Below, piece after piece: positions 1 to 7,973 of a stretch of DNA of 18,860 nt. The position numbers and the translations under genes are program-made. This DNA is from Alphaproteobacteria bacterium UBA2903. GTDB taxonomy: Bacteria; Pseudomonadota; Alphaproteobacteria; CAAGCB01; CAG-977. The stretch covers positions 14,042 through 32,901 of the forward strand of contig DEDN01000033.1 of assembly GCA_002349565.1 (NCBI GenBank), given 5' to 3'. The first letter of the stretch is position 1; each line of letters begins with the position of its first letter. Below the pieces are notes generated by a model, which saw nothing but the letters and a program-made list of their open reading frames with translations, did not search any database and was not told the origin of the DNA.

Positions 1-47
1 CCCCTACGTCCCGAACGTAGTGCTCTACCAAGCTGAGCTACACTCCG
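1..47 (-). tRNA. tRNA-Pro(CGG), 3' part outside the window
   Basis: Read on the minus strand, the sequence starts with CGGAGTG (acceptor 5' side), followed by a D-arm (AGCTCAGCTTGGTAGAGC) and an anticodon arm with stem CTACG/CGTAG around the seven-base loop TTCGGGA. The anticodon is therefore CGG, which reads the proline codon CCG. The variable loop, T-arm and acceptor 3' side lie beyond position 1. The gene is divergent from the LysM protein gene. Identity is firm because both the anticodon arm and the D-arm are complete; only the 3' end is unseen. Confidence 0.9.
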
Positions 48-122
48 AAATGATGTGTAAAAGCCTATAGCACTATATTCGCGCCTGTGCAAGAGTCTTT
101 TTTAACTTTTTGGAATTACGCC

Positions 123-1085
123 ATGAAAAAAAATGTTGTTTTTTTGATTGTATCGATCGTCGTTTTGATCGCTGCCGCCGTCCTGCTGTTCGGAAAACAA
201 AAGGAATCCGCCGATTTCGAACCTGTATCCCCCGCCGTTGAAATTCCCGATGTCGACGCTGCCCCCGCTGTCGAAAACAACGTTCCCGCCGTCGCCAAAG
301 CGACTTTCGACATCGTGCGCGTGGAAGAGGACGGCTCCATGGTCGCCGCGGGAAAGGGAGCGCAAAACGAAGAAATTTCCTTGATGGACGGCGATTCGAA
401 GCTTGTTTCCGTTACAGTCAACGAAGACGGCGAGTGGATCTACATTCCCGAATCGCCTTTGCCCGCAGGCGTCCACGAATTGTGGCTGCGCGATTCGTCA
501 GGCAATTCCCGCGACGAATCCGAAGTCGTCGTCGTAACCGTCCCCGAACGGGCGGGCAGCGCGGAAGCATTGGCGGTTTTGATGTCTTCGGATGCCGAAG
601 AAGTTACCGTTTTGCAGGCTCCCGAACCCGTCGAAGCGTTGATTGACATTCAATCCGTCAACTATGCGGGTGAAACATTCAAAGTGTCGGGCAACGTGCG
701 CGAAGCGGGAAAAATCATCCTGTATGTCAACAACGCTTTTGCGGGCAGCGTCTGGGCTGACGAAGCCGGCAAGTGGTCGATGAAAGTTCCCCAAAAAATG
801 CAGATCGGCAGAAAATACACCATTCGCGCCGACAAAACGGATGAAAACGGACAGGTCGCGGGACGCATTGAAGTCCCGTTCGAAGTCGAAGCGGGCATGG
901 ACGCCGACAACATCCGCCGCGTCCGCGTCGCCAAAGGCGATTGCCTGTGGAGCATTGCAAAATACGTTTACGGACGCGGAAACGCTTATGTCGCGATCTA
1001 CCGCGCCAACAAAAACCAAATCAAAGACCCGAATCTGATCTATCCGAATCAGGTTTTTGTCGTCCCCGCCAAGGCGGAAAAGTGA
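123..1085 (+). CDS. Membrane-anchored LysM-domain protein with two Ig-like domains
   Basis: The protein has 320 residues. A hydrophobic segment at residues 4-23 after MKKN suggests an uncleaved N-terminal anchor, with the rest in the periplasm. Two related beta-rich segments (about 62-145 and 172-258) share a G-x-W-x-hydrophobic pattern and look like bacterial Ig-like domains. The C-terminus (about 266-316) is a LysM domain (KGDCLWSIAKYVYG, then YRANKNQI-DPNLIYPNQ), a family that binds peptidoglycan N-acetylglucosamine. The frame stays open upstream to a GTG at 87, but I chose ATG 123 because GGA at 111-113 is well spaced and the hydrophobic anchor follows at once. A weak -10-like TATATT at 74-79 would also put transcription start near 87. 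Likely role: envelope or cell-wall attachment. The exact partner is unknown. Confidence 0.85.
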   Translation: MKKNVVFLIVSIVVLIAAAVLLFGKQKESADFEPVSPAVEIPDVDAAPAVENNVPAVAKATFDIVRVEEDGSMVAAGKGAQNEEISLMDGDSKLVSVTVNEDGEWIYIPESPLPAGVHELWLRDSSGNSRDESEVVVVTVPERAGSAEALAVLMSSDAEEVTVLQAPEPVEALIDIQSVNYAGETFKVSGNVREAGKIILYVNNAFAGSVWADEAGKWSMKVPQKMQIGRKYTIRADKTDENGQVAGRIEVPFEVEAGMDADNIRRVRVAKGDCLWSIAKYVYGRGNAYVAIYRANKNQIKDPNLIYPNQVFVVPAKAEK

Positions 1086-1168
1086 TAATTTGAAAAAAAC
1101 GCTTTTATCCCGACGCTTTATGGCTTACAAGTAAAGTCAAAGGATAACCAATATAGGAGCTGTTGCTT

Positions 1169-1876
1169 ATGTCCCGAGTCGATTTGTCCTGGCGCCGTTT
1201 CATTATGCCGCCGATTCATCCCGAAGGCTGGCGTTTCGTCGCTGTTTTCGCCGCAATGACGCTGTTGATGTGGGTTTTGTTTAAACCGCTGGGCGTTATC
1301 TGTCTGGTTTTGACGGTTTGGTGCTATTTCTTTTTCCGCGACCCGCAGCGCGCCGTTCCCGTGGGGGATTCGCTGGTTTTAAGCCCCGCGGACGGCATCG
1401 TCAGCAAAATCGCCGACGTTGTTCCGCCCAAGGAAATGGAAATGGGCGACGAACCGATGACGCGCGTCAGCATCTTTATGAGTGTGTTCAGCGTTCACGT
1501 CAACCGTGCGCCGATGGCGGGCAAAATCGTTAAAATGCACTACCGTCCCGGGGCGTTCGTCGACGTGTCTTTGGACAAAGAAAGCGAAAACAACGAACGA
1601 CAAGAATTGGCTTTGGAAACCAAAGACGGCAAGAAAATCATTTTCGTTCAAATCGCGGGATTGGTTGCGCGCCGTATTCTGACTTTCGTCAAAGAGGGCG
1701 ATTCGGTCAAAGCGGGCGAACGTTTCGGTCTGATTCGTTTCGGCAGCCGTTTGGACGTCTATCTGCCCAAAGGCACGGCAATCCGCGTAACCGAAGGGCA
1801 AACCGCCGTCGCGGGCGAAACCGTTTTGGCGGACATCAATGTTACGGGTGACAGCGCACAGGGAGAAATCTTTTGA
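1169..1876 (+). CDS. psd: Phosphatidylserine decarboxylase proenzyme
   Basis: Psd decarboxylates phosphatidylserine to phosphatidylethanolamine at the inner membrane. The 235-residue length fits the short Psd type common in alphaproteobacteria. A hydrophobic region at about 22-57 precedes the FFFRDP motif and the SPADG motif (about 72-76). The self-cleavage site is Phe191-Gly192-Ser193; in this family cleavage between Gly and Ser leaves a pyruvoyl cofactor on the short alpha chain (193-235). I chose ATG 1169 over TTG 1163 because AGGAG at 1155-1159 lies 9 nt upstream of the ATG but only 3 nt from the TTG. The stop TGA overlaps the pssA ATG by one base, so the two steps of phosphatidylethanolamine synthesis are translationally coupled. 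Confidence 0.95.
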   Translation: MSRVDLSWRRFIMPPIHPEGWRFVAVFAAMTLLMWVLFKPLGVICLVLTVWCYFFFRDPQRAVPVGDSLVLSPADGIVSKIADVVPPKEMEMGDEPMTRVSIFMSVFSVHVNRAPMAGKIVKMHYRPGAFVDVSLDKESENNERQELALETKDGKKIIFVQIAGLVARRILTFVKEGDSVKAGERFGLIRFGSRLDVYLPKGTAIRVTEGQTAVAGETVLADINVTGDSAQGEIF

Positions 1877-2661
1877 TGTTAAAGAAAACGGGAAAACGGA
1901 TCAAAGACCTGCCGTTGAATAAAATCGCGCCGAACATGGTTACCATGATGGCGCTGTGTTCCGGAGTAACCTCTATCCGCTATGCGACCGAAGGACGTTT
2001 CCAGCTTGCCGTGTTTTTTATTTTAATGGCGGCGGTGTTTGACGCTTTGGACGGACGCGTCGCGCGTTTCCTGCGCGGGGCTTCGGATTTCGGCGCGGAA
2101 CTGGATTCCCTGTCCGATGTCGTATGCTTCGGCGTCGCCCCCGGCGTTTTGATGTATATGTGGGCGCTGACCGCCGCGGATTCCGCGGGCTGGCCGTTCG
2201 CGTTGCTGATGCCCGTGTGCTGCGCGCTGCGTTTAGCGCGTTTCAACGTCATGCTGGACGAAGAACCCCAACCGTCGTATTGGCATCATTTCTTTGTGGG
2301 CTTGCCCGCGCCGGGCGGAGCGTTCATCGCTTTGACGCCTGCCATGCTGTACTTTGAATTCGGCTGCGACTTTTTCAAAAGCGGCTGGTTCGTCGAACTG
2401 TTTTTGTTCGCCAGCGCCATGCTGATGGCGTCGCGCCTGCCGACGATTTCGCTGAAGCATATTCGCCTGCCCGTTCGTCTGACGGCGGTTGTCATGGCTT
2501 TCGCGGGCTTTTACACGGGCGCGCTGTTCTACAAGCCGTGGCTGGTGCTGAGCCTGACGTTCTTGGGATATTTAATCAGCGTGCCGCTGTGTTCGTATGT
2601 TTTCCTGCGCTTGAAAGCGAAAACGGAAACCCCCGAACAGACGGAACAGGCTGAAGCTTAA
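1876..2661 (+). CDS. pssA: CDP-diacylglycerol--serine O-phosphatidyltransferase
   Basis: PssA makes phosphatidylserine from CDP-diacylglycerol and serine, the substrate for the psd product encoded just before it. The 261-residue protein is a polytopic membrane enzyme. The CDP-alcohol phosphatidyltransferase signature D-G-x2-A-R-x8-G-x3-D-x3-D is intact: D59, G60, A63, R64, G73, D77 and D81. Several hydrophobic stretches follow (about 83-110, 120-140, 158-180, 200-240). The start ATG 1876 shares its A with the psd stop codon, and a GGGAG-type Shine-Dalgarno lies about 10 nt upstream inside psd. The C-terminal tail is short, acidic and probably cytoplasmic. A strong terminator follows the stop codon by 2 nt. 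Confidence 0.95.
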   Translation: MLKKTGKRIKDLPLNKIAPNMVTMMALCSGVTSIRYATEGRFQLAVFFILMAAVFDALDGRVARFLRGASDFGAELDSLSDVVCFGVAPGVLMYMWALTAADSAGWPFALLMPVCCALRLARFNVMLDEEPQPSYWHHFFVGLPAPGGAFIALTPAMLYFEFGCDFFKSGWFVELFLFASAMLMASRLPTISLKHIRLPVRLTAVVMAFAGFYTGALFYKPWLVLSLTFLGYLISVPLCSYVFLRLKAKTETPEQTEQAEA

Positions 2662-2663
2662 TC

Positions 2664-2698
2664 AAAAAGGCTTGATAAACAATCAAGCCTTTTTTTTT
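2664..2698 (+). terminator. Rho-independent terminator of psd-pssA
   Basis: GGCTTGAT (2669-2676) pairs with ATCAAGCC (2682-2689) around a 5-nt loop. A five-base A run before the stem can pair with the first of nine T residues after it. This is a classic intrinsic terminator directly after the pssA stop. Confidence 0.92.
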
Positions 2699-2746
2699 GC
2701 CGCGAAACCCGATAAAGTAGGAAAAAACTTCAAGGGAGCGTTTCTG

Positions 2747-5500
2747 ATGGATCTGCACGGCAAAAAAGTGGTTTTAATCGACGGATCGGGCTATATTTTC
2801 AGGGCTTTTTACGCTCTGCCCCCGATGACGCGTCCGTCGGACAACACGCCCGTCAACGCGGTCTACGGCTTTTGTTCGATGATGATGAAGCTGCTGAAAG
2901 ACATGCCCGCCGACTATATCGCGGTCGTATTTGACGCCGCGCGCAAAACGTTTCGTCAAGACATCTATCCCGACTACAAAGCCACCCGCCGCGAAACCCC
3001 GCCCGAACTGATACCGCAATTTCCCCTGCTGCGCCAAGCCGTCGCCGCGTTCAATCTGGCGCAAACGGAAATGGAGGGGTTCGAGGCGGACGATTTGCTG
3101 GCGACTTACAGCCGTTTGGCAAACGAAGCGGGCGCGGATGTCACCGTCGTTTCGGCGGACAAGGATTTGATGCAGCTGGTCGGCGGGCGGATTGTCGTTT
3201 TCGATCCGATGAAGCAACGGGTCGTCGACCGCGAACGCGTGCTGGAAAAATTCGGCGTCGATCCCGAACAGGTCGTCGATGTGCAGGCGTTAATGGGGGA
3301 TTCGTCGGACAACGTGCCGGGGGTTCCGGGCATCGGTCCAAAAACGGCGGCGCAGCTGATAACGGAATACGGCACGCTGGAAAACCTGTTTGCCAACATC
3401 GAAAACGCCAAGCCGAGCCGCAAGCGCGATTTGCTAATTGAGCATAAAGATTTGGCTCTGATTTCGCAAAAACTGGTCAAACTGGACGCCAACGCCCCCG
3501 TACAGGCGGGATTGGAAACGTTTGCCGCAAAGCCCGCAAACCCCGTCGAGCTGTCGGCTTTTTTAACGGATATGGGCTTTAAAAGTCTGGTTGCCAAAGT
3601 CCCGCATTGGGTTTCCGACGAACAAAAAGCCATGCTTGCCGCCGCCGAAGTCAAAACAGATTACCGTCTGCTTCAAACGCCCGAAGCTTTGCGCGCCGTC
3701 GTTGCCGAAGCGATGGAGGCGGGTGTTGTCGCTTTGGCGACGCAAACGGATTTGCTGCCGCCGCTGTCGGCAAAGCTTATCGGATTTGCCCTGTCGTTCA
3801 AGGACGGCGTGTCCTATTACATCCCCCTGCGCCACAATACGGGCGCGGCGCAAACGTCGTTTTTCGAAGCCATTGATCCCGAATCCCGTCAAATTCCGCC
3901 GAAACAGGCGATTGAAATCTTGCTGCCCCTGTTGGAAAACAAAGGCGTTTTAAAGGTCGGATACGATATCAAAGCCGATTGGCATCTGTTTGCCAAGGAA
4001 GCGGGGCGAGATTTCGATTTGTCCCCGTTCGCGGACACAAAAATCATGTGCTATGATTTGGACGGCACGTCGCATTACCTTGAACTGTACGAACTGACCG
4101 AGCTGTTTTTGGATCACAAGATGATTTCCTATAACGAAACCTGCCGTCAGGGACGCGTCAAAGTTACGTTCGATTTCGTCGCTATCAAGGACGGCTACCG
4201 TTTGGTCGCGGAAAAAGCCGATATGATTTACAGGCTTTACGGCTATTTGCACAAACGCATGGTCGCCGAACACCGCGTTGCGATTTATGAACAACTGGAT
4301 CGCGCCGCCGTCCCCGTTCTGTATCAAATGGAACGCGCGGGCATCAAAATCAACGGCGCGGAACTGCATGCCCTAAGCGCGACGTTCGGCAAACGCATCG
4401 CCGCCATGGAAAAACGCATCTACACCGAAGCGGGCGAAGAGTTCAACTTAAATTCGCCCGCGCAAATGGGAACGGTTTTGTTTGAAAAACTCAAGCTTCC
4501 GAACGGCAAAAAATCGAAAACGGGCGCTTGGATTACCGAAGCCGCCATTCTGGACGATTTGGCGGAGCAAGGCTATCAAATCGCGGCGGATATTTTGGAA
4601 TTCCGTCAATATTCCAAACTGAAAAGCACTTACACGGACGCTTTGCAGGCGCAAACAAACCCGCAAACGGGACGGATTCATACGACCTTTATGCAGACCG
4701 GCACGCTGACGGGACGCCTGTCGTCAAACGATCCGAACCTGCAAAACATTCCCATCCGCACGCAGGAGGGGCGCGAAATCCGCCACGCTTTCATCGCCGA
4801 AAAAGGCAACGTCCTGCTGTCCGCCGACTATTCGCAGGTGGAATTGCGCTTAATGGCGCACGTCGCAAACGTCGCGCGGTTGAAAGAAGCGATTATCCAA
4901 GGCGTCGACATTCACGCGTCCACGGCGTCGCACATCTTCAACATTCCGATAGAAGGCATGGACCCGATGGTGCGCCGCAGCGCGAAAGCCATCAACTTCG
5001 GCATTATTTACGGCATGTCGGCGTTCGGACTGGCGCGTCAGCTGGGCATTGAACGGTCGGAAGCGCAAAGATACATCGATTCGTATTTTGAAAAATACCC
5101 CGAAATCAAAGCTTATATGGAATCGACCATTGCTTTTGCCAAAGCGAACGGCTATGTGCTGACTCCGTTCGGGCGCAAATGCTTTGTCGGCGCGATTAAC
5201 GACAAAAACCCGCACACGCGGCAATTTGCGGAACGGTCGGCGATTAACGCCCCGATTCAGGGCGGAGCGGCGGATATTTTGAAAAAAGCGATGATTCGCA
5301 TGCCCGACGCGTTAAAATCGGCGGGCTTGTCCGCCAAAATGCTGTTGCAGGTGCATGACGAACTGGTGTTTGAAGTCCCCGAAGACCAAGCGCAAAAAAC
5401 GGCACAGACAGTCAAAGATGTCATGGAAAACATCGTATCGCTGTCCGTGCCGCTGATTGCCGATGTCGGCATCGGTCTTAATTGGGCGGAAGCGCACTAA
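2747..5500 (+). CDS. polA: DNA polymerase I, with apparently inactive 3'-5' exonuclease
   Basis: The 917-residue protein has the usual three parts. The 5' nuclease (about 1-290) keeps its acidic residues (LIDGS, VFDAA, EGFEADD, SADKDL, GDSSDNVPG). The polymerase carries motif A with D694 in DYSQVELR, motif B RRSAKAINFGIIYG, and motif C H870-D871-E872. It should remove RNA primers and fill repair gaps. The middle exonuclease domain (about 310-500) looks inactive: residues aligning to E. coli D355, E357, Y497 and D501 are A331, Q333, L486 and K490, and only the D424 equivalent (D411) remains. ATG 2747 was chosen because AGGGAG (2733-2738) precedes it by 8 nt; a longer frame from TTG 2672 would begin inside the terminator. 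Its stop overlaps the stop of the convergent flavin reductase gene. Confidence 0.97.
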   Translation: MDLHGKKVVLIDGSGYIFRAFYALPPMTRPSDNTPVNAVYGFCSMMMKLLKDMPADYIAVVFDAARKTFRQDIYPDYKATRRETPPELIPQFPLLRQAVAAFNLAQTEMEGFEADDLLATYSRLANEAGADVTVVSADKDLMQLVGGRIVVFDPMKQRVVDRERVLEKFGVDPEQVVDVQALMGDSSDNVPGVPGIGPKTAAQLITEYGTLENLFANIENAKPSRKRDLLIEHKDLALISQKLVKLDANAPVQAGLETFAAKPANPVELSAFLTDMGFKSLVAKVPHWVSDEQKAMLAAAEVKTDYRLLQTPEALRAVVAEAMEAGVVALATQTDLLPPLSAKLIGFALSFKDGVSYYIPLRHNTGAAQTSFFEAIDPESRQIPPKQAIEILLPLLENKGVLKVGYDIKADWHLFAKEAGRDFDLSPFADTKIMCYDLDGTSHYLELYELTELFLDHKMISYNETCRQGRVKVTFDFVAIKDGYRLVAEKADMIYRLYGYLHKRMVAEHRVAIYEQLDRAAVPVLYQMERAGIKINGAELHALSATFGKRIAAMEKRIYTEAGEEFNLNSPAQMGTVLFEKLKLPNGKKSKTGAWITEAAILDDLAEQGYQIAADILEFRQYSKLKSTYTDALQAQTNPQTGRIHTTFMQTGTLTGRLSSNDPNLQNIPIRTQEGREIRHAFIAEKGNVLLSADYSQVELRLMAHVANVARLKEAIIQGVDIHASTASHIFNIPIEGMDPMVRRSAKAINFGIIYGMSAFGLARQLGIERSEAQRYIDSYFEKYPEIKAYMESTIAFAKANGYVLTPFGRKCFVGAINDKNPHTRQFAERSAINAPIQGGAADILKKAMIRMPDALKSAGLSAKMLLQVHDELVFEVPEDQAQKTAQTVKDVMENIVSLSVPLIADVGIGLNWAEAH

Positions 5501-6426
5501 GCTTTGGGTTTGAACGGCTTGTGCGCGGGCTTTTTGTCCGCAAACGGCTTTTTGCCGTCAAATGTTTTGCGAAACGGCTTGCGGTCGCCGAAGTCCTTTT
5601 TCCCGTCGCCGAACGTCTTTTTCGCAAACGGTTTCTTGAACGGTTTTTCGTCGTCGTCAAAACGTCTGTCTTCGCGGCGGCGGTCTGCGTGATTGAATTT
5701 GCGCGGTTTGCGTTCTTCAAAGCCGCGGTCTTCGCGATGTTCAAAGGCGGGTTTGCGCTTTTTGAACGGCTTGACCTCTTCTTCCTCTTCGGATTCTTCG
5801 GCGGCATGCGCGGCTTTTTCAAGGCGGCGTTTGGCTTTGATTTCATGGATTTTCTGTTTGCGGCTTTTCTTTTTGGCGACCGAAAAACCGAACGTGCCGA
5901 TTTGTCCGCTCAATCCGTAATAGCCGCCATGGCAGAACGCGACCAGCCCGCATTTTTCCAACGCCAGTTTGCCCGCTTCGTCCAACAGGGAATCGTCCAC
6001 GTTGACCGCCAGAATTTCAGCCATGAACATATCGTGCGACCCCAATTTTTTGATTTCGGTCACTTTGCATTCGACGCTGACGGGGCTTTGCGCGATTTGC
6101 GGCGCTTTGACGAATTTGCAGGGCATCGGAGTCAATCCCGTTTCGGCGAATTTGTCCGTGTCGCGTCCCGACTTGACGCCGCAGAAATCGGCGGCGTGCA
6201 GCAAATCCTGCGTGGTCAGGTTGATGACAAATTCCCCGTTTTGTTCAATCAATTCGTGGGAATAGCGCGACGGGCGAATCGAAACGTACGTCATTGCGGG
6301 TTCGGAATTGATAACGCCCGTCCACGCGGCGGTGAACACATTGGGCTTTTCCATCGTTCCCGACGTTACCATCACGGCGGGCAACGGATAAATCATCGTT
6401 CCCGCTTTCCAAGTTGTTTTGGTCAT
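5497..6426 (-). CDS. Flavin reductase-like FMN-binding protein with a charged repetitive tail
   Basis: Residues 1 to about 184 match the flavin reductase-like/flavoredoxin fold: PLPAVMVTSG near the N-terminus, FTAAWTGVIN, SIRPSRYSHELI and GEFVINL, which typically bind FMN and use NAD(P)H or pass electrons. The substrate cannot be read from sequence. Residues about 185-309 form a low-complexity tail very rich in Lys, Arg, Asp, Glu and Phe, with an acidic run (EESEEEEE, about 210-217) followed by repeated KPF/KKPF/RKPF units. Such tails are familiar on RNA helicases, not on flavoproteins. The start ATG 6426 has an AAAGGA Shine-Dalgarno at about 6436-6442. A gpt terminator lies between this gene and gpt, so it depends on readthrough or on its own promoter inside gpt. 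Confidence 0.85.
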   Translation of the reverse strand: MTKTTWKAGTMIYPLPAVMVTSGTMEKPNVFTAAWTGVINSEPAMTYVSIRPSRYSHELIEQNGEFVINLTTQDLLHAADFCGVKSGRDTDKFAETGLTPMPCKFVKAPQIAQSPVSVECKVTEIKKLGSHDMFMAEILAVNVDDSLLDEAGKLALEKCGLVAFCHGGYYGLSGQIGTFGFSVAKKKSRKQKIHEIKAKRRLEKAAHAAEESEEEEEVKPFKKRKPAFEHREDRGFEERKPRKFNHADRRREDRRFDDDEKPFKKPFAKKTFGDGKKDFGDRKPFRKTFDGKKPFADKKPAHKPFKPKA

Positions 6427-6444
6427 TGAAATCAGTCCTTTAAA

Positions 6445-6475
6445 AGAAAAGCTCCGTTTTTAAAAGCGGAGCTTT
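6445..6475 (-). terminator. Intrinsic terminator after gpt
   Basis: On the minus strand AAAGCTCCG (6475-6467) pairs with CGGAGCTTT (6456-6448), followed by a T-rich tract. It begins 9 nt after the gpt stop and ends a few bases before the Shine-Dalgarno of the flavin reductase gene, so it may reduce rather than abolish expression of that gene. Confidence 0.8.
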
Positions 6476-6483
6476 GAAAAAAA

Positions 6484-6960
6484 TCAGTCGTCTTTGCGGC
6501 GAACCAGCGGGGACGCGGGGGAAAGTTCGGCTTCCCACGGGAACAAAATCCAAACGTCCTGATCGACGCCGACGACATAATCGTCAACGACATCGGCGCC
6601 CTGCGGTTTGGCGTACATTGTAACGAAGTAGGCTTTCGGCAGCAGCTGACGGATGATTTTGCCCGTTCTGCCCGAATCGACCAAATCGTCGACAACCAGC
6701 ATGCCTTCGCCGTCGCCTTCGGGGATTTTCAGCAGGGACGCTTCGGTTCCGCGTTCCTCTTCGTCATAGCCCGCAACGCAAACGGTGTCAATCCAGCGGA
6801 TTTCCAGTTCGCGCGCCAGAACCGCCGCGGGGAACAACCCGCCGCGCGTCACGCAAACGATTTTTTTCAAGTCCGTGCGGTTGACCAGCTTTGCCGCCAA
6901 AGCGCGCGCGTCGGCGTGAAACTGTTCCCAAGAGATAATCAAATAACGTTGTTTGGCCAT
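6484..6960 (-). CDS. gpt: Xanthine-guanine phosphoribosyltransferase
   Basis: The 158-residue protein matches E. coli Gpt almost end to end. It salvages xanthine and guanine (and hypoxanthine weakly) to nucleotides using PRPP. Visible landmarks are VTRGGLFPAAVLAREL (37-52), a shared IDTVC segment, EGDGEG, the PRPP-binding loop VVDDLVDSGRTGK (89-101), and KPQGADVVDDYVVGVDQDVWI. The C-terminus is charged and differs from the E. coli tail. The start ATG at 6960 follows a purine-rich AAGGGGG Shine-Dalgarno. It lies 87 nt after the TlpA-like gene on the same strand and may share its transcript. Confidence 0.93.
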   Translation of the reverse strand: MAKQRYLIISWEQFHADARALAAKLVNRTDLKKIVCVTRGGLFPAAVLARELEIRWIDTVCVAGYDEEERGTEASLLKIPEGDGEGMLVVDDLVDSGRTGKIIRQLLPKAYFVTMYAKPQGADVVDDYVVGVDQDVWILFPWEAELSPASPLVRRKDD

Positions 6961-7047
6961 GTCGCCCCCTTGTTTTTAAAACGGAAGACTTCCTTTTAAA
7001 GCAATTTGCGCAGGAATCAAGCTTTTTCGAAAAAAAGCAGGGATTCT

Positions 7048-7683
7048 TTACTTTTTGAACCATCCCTGAAAGTCGGGTTTCGGTTCGGGTGTTGGCGCGG
7101 GCGGTTCTTTCGCTTTTTCGGAGTCGGCTTTTTCCTGTTCCCGTTTGGCTTTGCTTTGGGCGATAAGTCCGCGGATTTGCGCTTTCAGCTTTGGATTCGT
7201 CCAATCGACAATGCCGCGCACGCGCCCGATTTCCATGCCGTCTTCGTTAATCAAAAAGGTTGTCGGCAGCCCCAAAACGCCCGCCGCCTGCGAATACTTC
7301 GCCTGAGGATCGGAATAAACGCGCAGATTGCGCAACCCTTTGGATACGAAAAAACGCCGCAAAGTCGGAATGTTTTCCAGCCCAGACGACAAAGCGACAA
7401 CCTGAAATTTCATCCCGCCCATTTCTTTTTGCAGTCTGTCCAGCATCGGCAATTCGATAACGCATTGAGGGCATCCCGTCGACCAGATGTTGAGCAGGAC
7501 GATTTTTCCCCTGAAATTGGATATGCCGACACTTTGCTCATATTCATTGTAAAACGTCGCGGTCGGCGTGCTTTTCGGATAGGCGAGCGTGAACAAATCG
7601 GGGGCGCGCGCGCTTTTCAGCGTTATTTGCGCCTGCGCGAACGGGGAAAACAACAGCACCAAGATAAAAATCACGCTTTTCAT
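7048..7683 (-). CDS. TlpA-like periplasmic thioredoxin-fold protein
   Basis: A cleavable signal peptide (MKSVIFILVLLFSPFAQAQ, cut after about residue 18) sends the 211-residue protein to the periplasm. The thioredoxin fold (about 30-165) carries a CPQC redox motif at C71-C74 within NIWSTGCPQC, and the cis-proline region GLPTTFLINEDG near 137-148, as in TlpA/ResA/AhpC-TSA proteins that reduce or thiol-exchange with envelope partners. The last 40 residues are a Lys/Glu/Pro-rich tail ending DFQGWFKK, probably flexible. Substrate is unknown; cytochrome c maturation is one family role but no ccm genes are nearby. The Shine-Dalgarno AAGGA lies about 11 nt upstream of ATG 7683. The gene is divergent from lptM-lysA. 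Confidence 0.85.
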   Translation of the reverse strand: MKSVIFILVLLFSPFAQAQITLKSARAPDLFTLAYPKSTPTATFYNEYEQSVGISNFRGKIVLLNIWSTGCPQCVIELPMLDRLQKEMGGMKFQVVALSSGLENIPTLRRFFVSKGLRNLRVYSDPQAKYSQAAGVLGLPTTFLINEDGMEIGRVRGIVDWTNPKLKAQIRGLIAQSKAKREQEKADSEKAKEPPAPTPEPKPDFQGWFKK

Positions 7684-7706
7684 GGGAAAAAGTATCCTTA
7701 AAAAGA

Positions 7707-7737
7707 ATGAAAAAGTTTTTAAACTCTGCTAGAGTTT
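7707..7737. promoter_or_regulatory. Divergent intergenic region with a 7-bp dyad and possible promoter
   Basis: AAACTCT (7721-7727) and AGAGTTT (7731-7737) form a perfect inverted repeat with a 3-nt centre. A possible plus-strand promoter overlaps it: ATGAAA at 7707-7712, 17-nt spacer, TAGAGT at 7730-7735, leading into lptM-lysA. The dyad could be an operator or chance; no regulator is encoded nearby. Confidence 0.3.
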
Positions 7738-7757
7738 GCAAAAAAAGAGGTTTCGCC

Positions 7758-7973
7758 ATGAAAAAACTGTTTATCGTGCTGTGCATCGTTTTGTCCGCCG
7801 CGGGCTGCGGCAAACGCGGGCGGCTGGATGTTCCGCCGAACGCCGCTTATCCGCGGCAATATCCCGCCCCCAGAAATCCCGCCGCCGCCAAACAAAGCGC
7901 GCCTAAACAGGAGCCGCAAGCCCCGTCGTCGATTCTGGATTTGAACAAAACCCTTGCGGAGCAAGCCGAATGA
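7758..7973 (+). CDS. lptM: Small LptM-like outer-membrane lipoprotein
   Basis: The 71-residue protein has a short hydrophobic signal and a lipobox ending in Cys17 (LSAAGC). GCGKRGRLDVPP follows at once, matching the GCGxKGxLxxPP signature of LptM/YifL lipoproteins, which help mature the LptD-LptE lipopolysaccharide translocon in enterobacteria. The rest is Pro/Ala/Gln-rich and probably disordered. The frame is open from 7707, but ATG 7758 is preferred because AAAAGAGG lies 7 nt upstream and the signal peptide begins there. The stop TGA overlaps the lysA ATG by 4 nt. LptM-like genes beside lysA are common in alphaproteobacteria. Function is by family resemblance only. Confidence 0.75.
   Translation: MKKLFIVLCIVLSAAGCGKRGRLDVPPNAAYPRQYPAPRNPAAAKQSAPKQEPQAPSSILDLNKTLAEQAE

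Noticed and set aside
2672..2746. Extended polA start at TTG 2672
   Set aside because: It would begin inside the pssA terminator; ATG 2747 has AGGGAG 8 nt upstream and matches the PolA N-terminus.
5482..6429. Long plus-strand ORF antisense to the flavin reductase
   Set aside because: It is a Phe-rich shadow of the Lys-rich coding strand with no domain or ribosome-binding site.
7021..7040. Terminator after the TlpA-like gene (GCTTTTT/AAAAAGC)
   Set aside because: The stem is almost all A-T and no T-tract follows on the minus strand.
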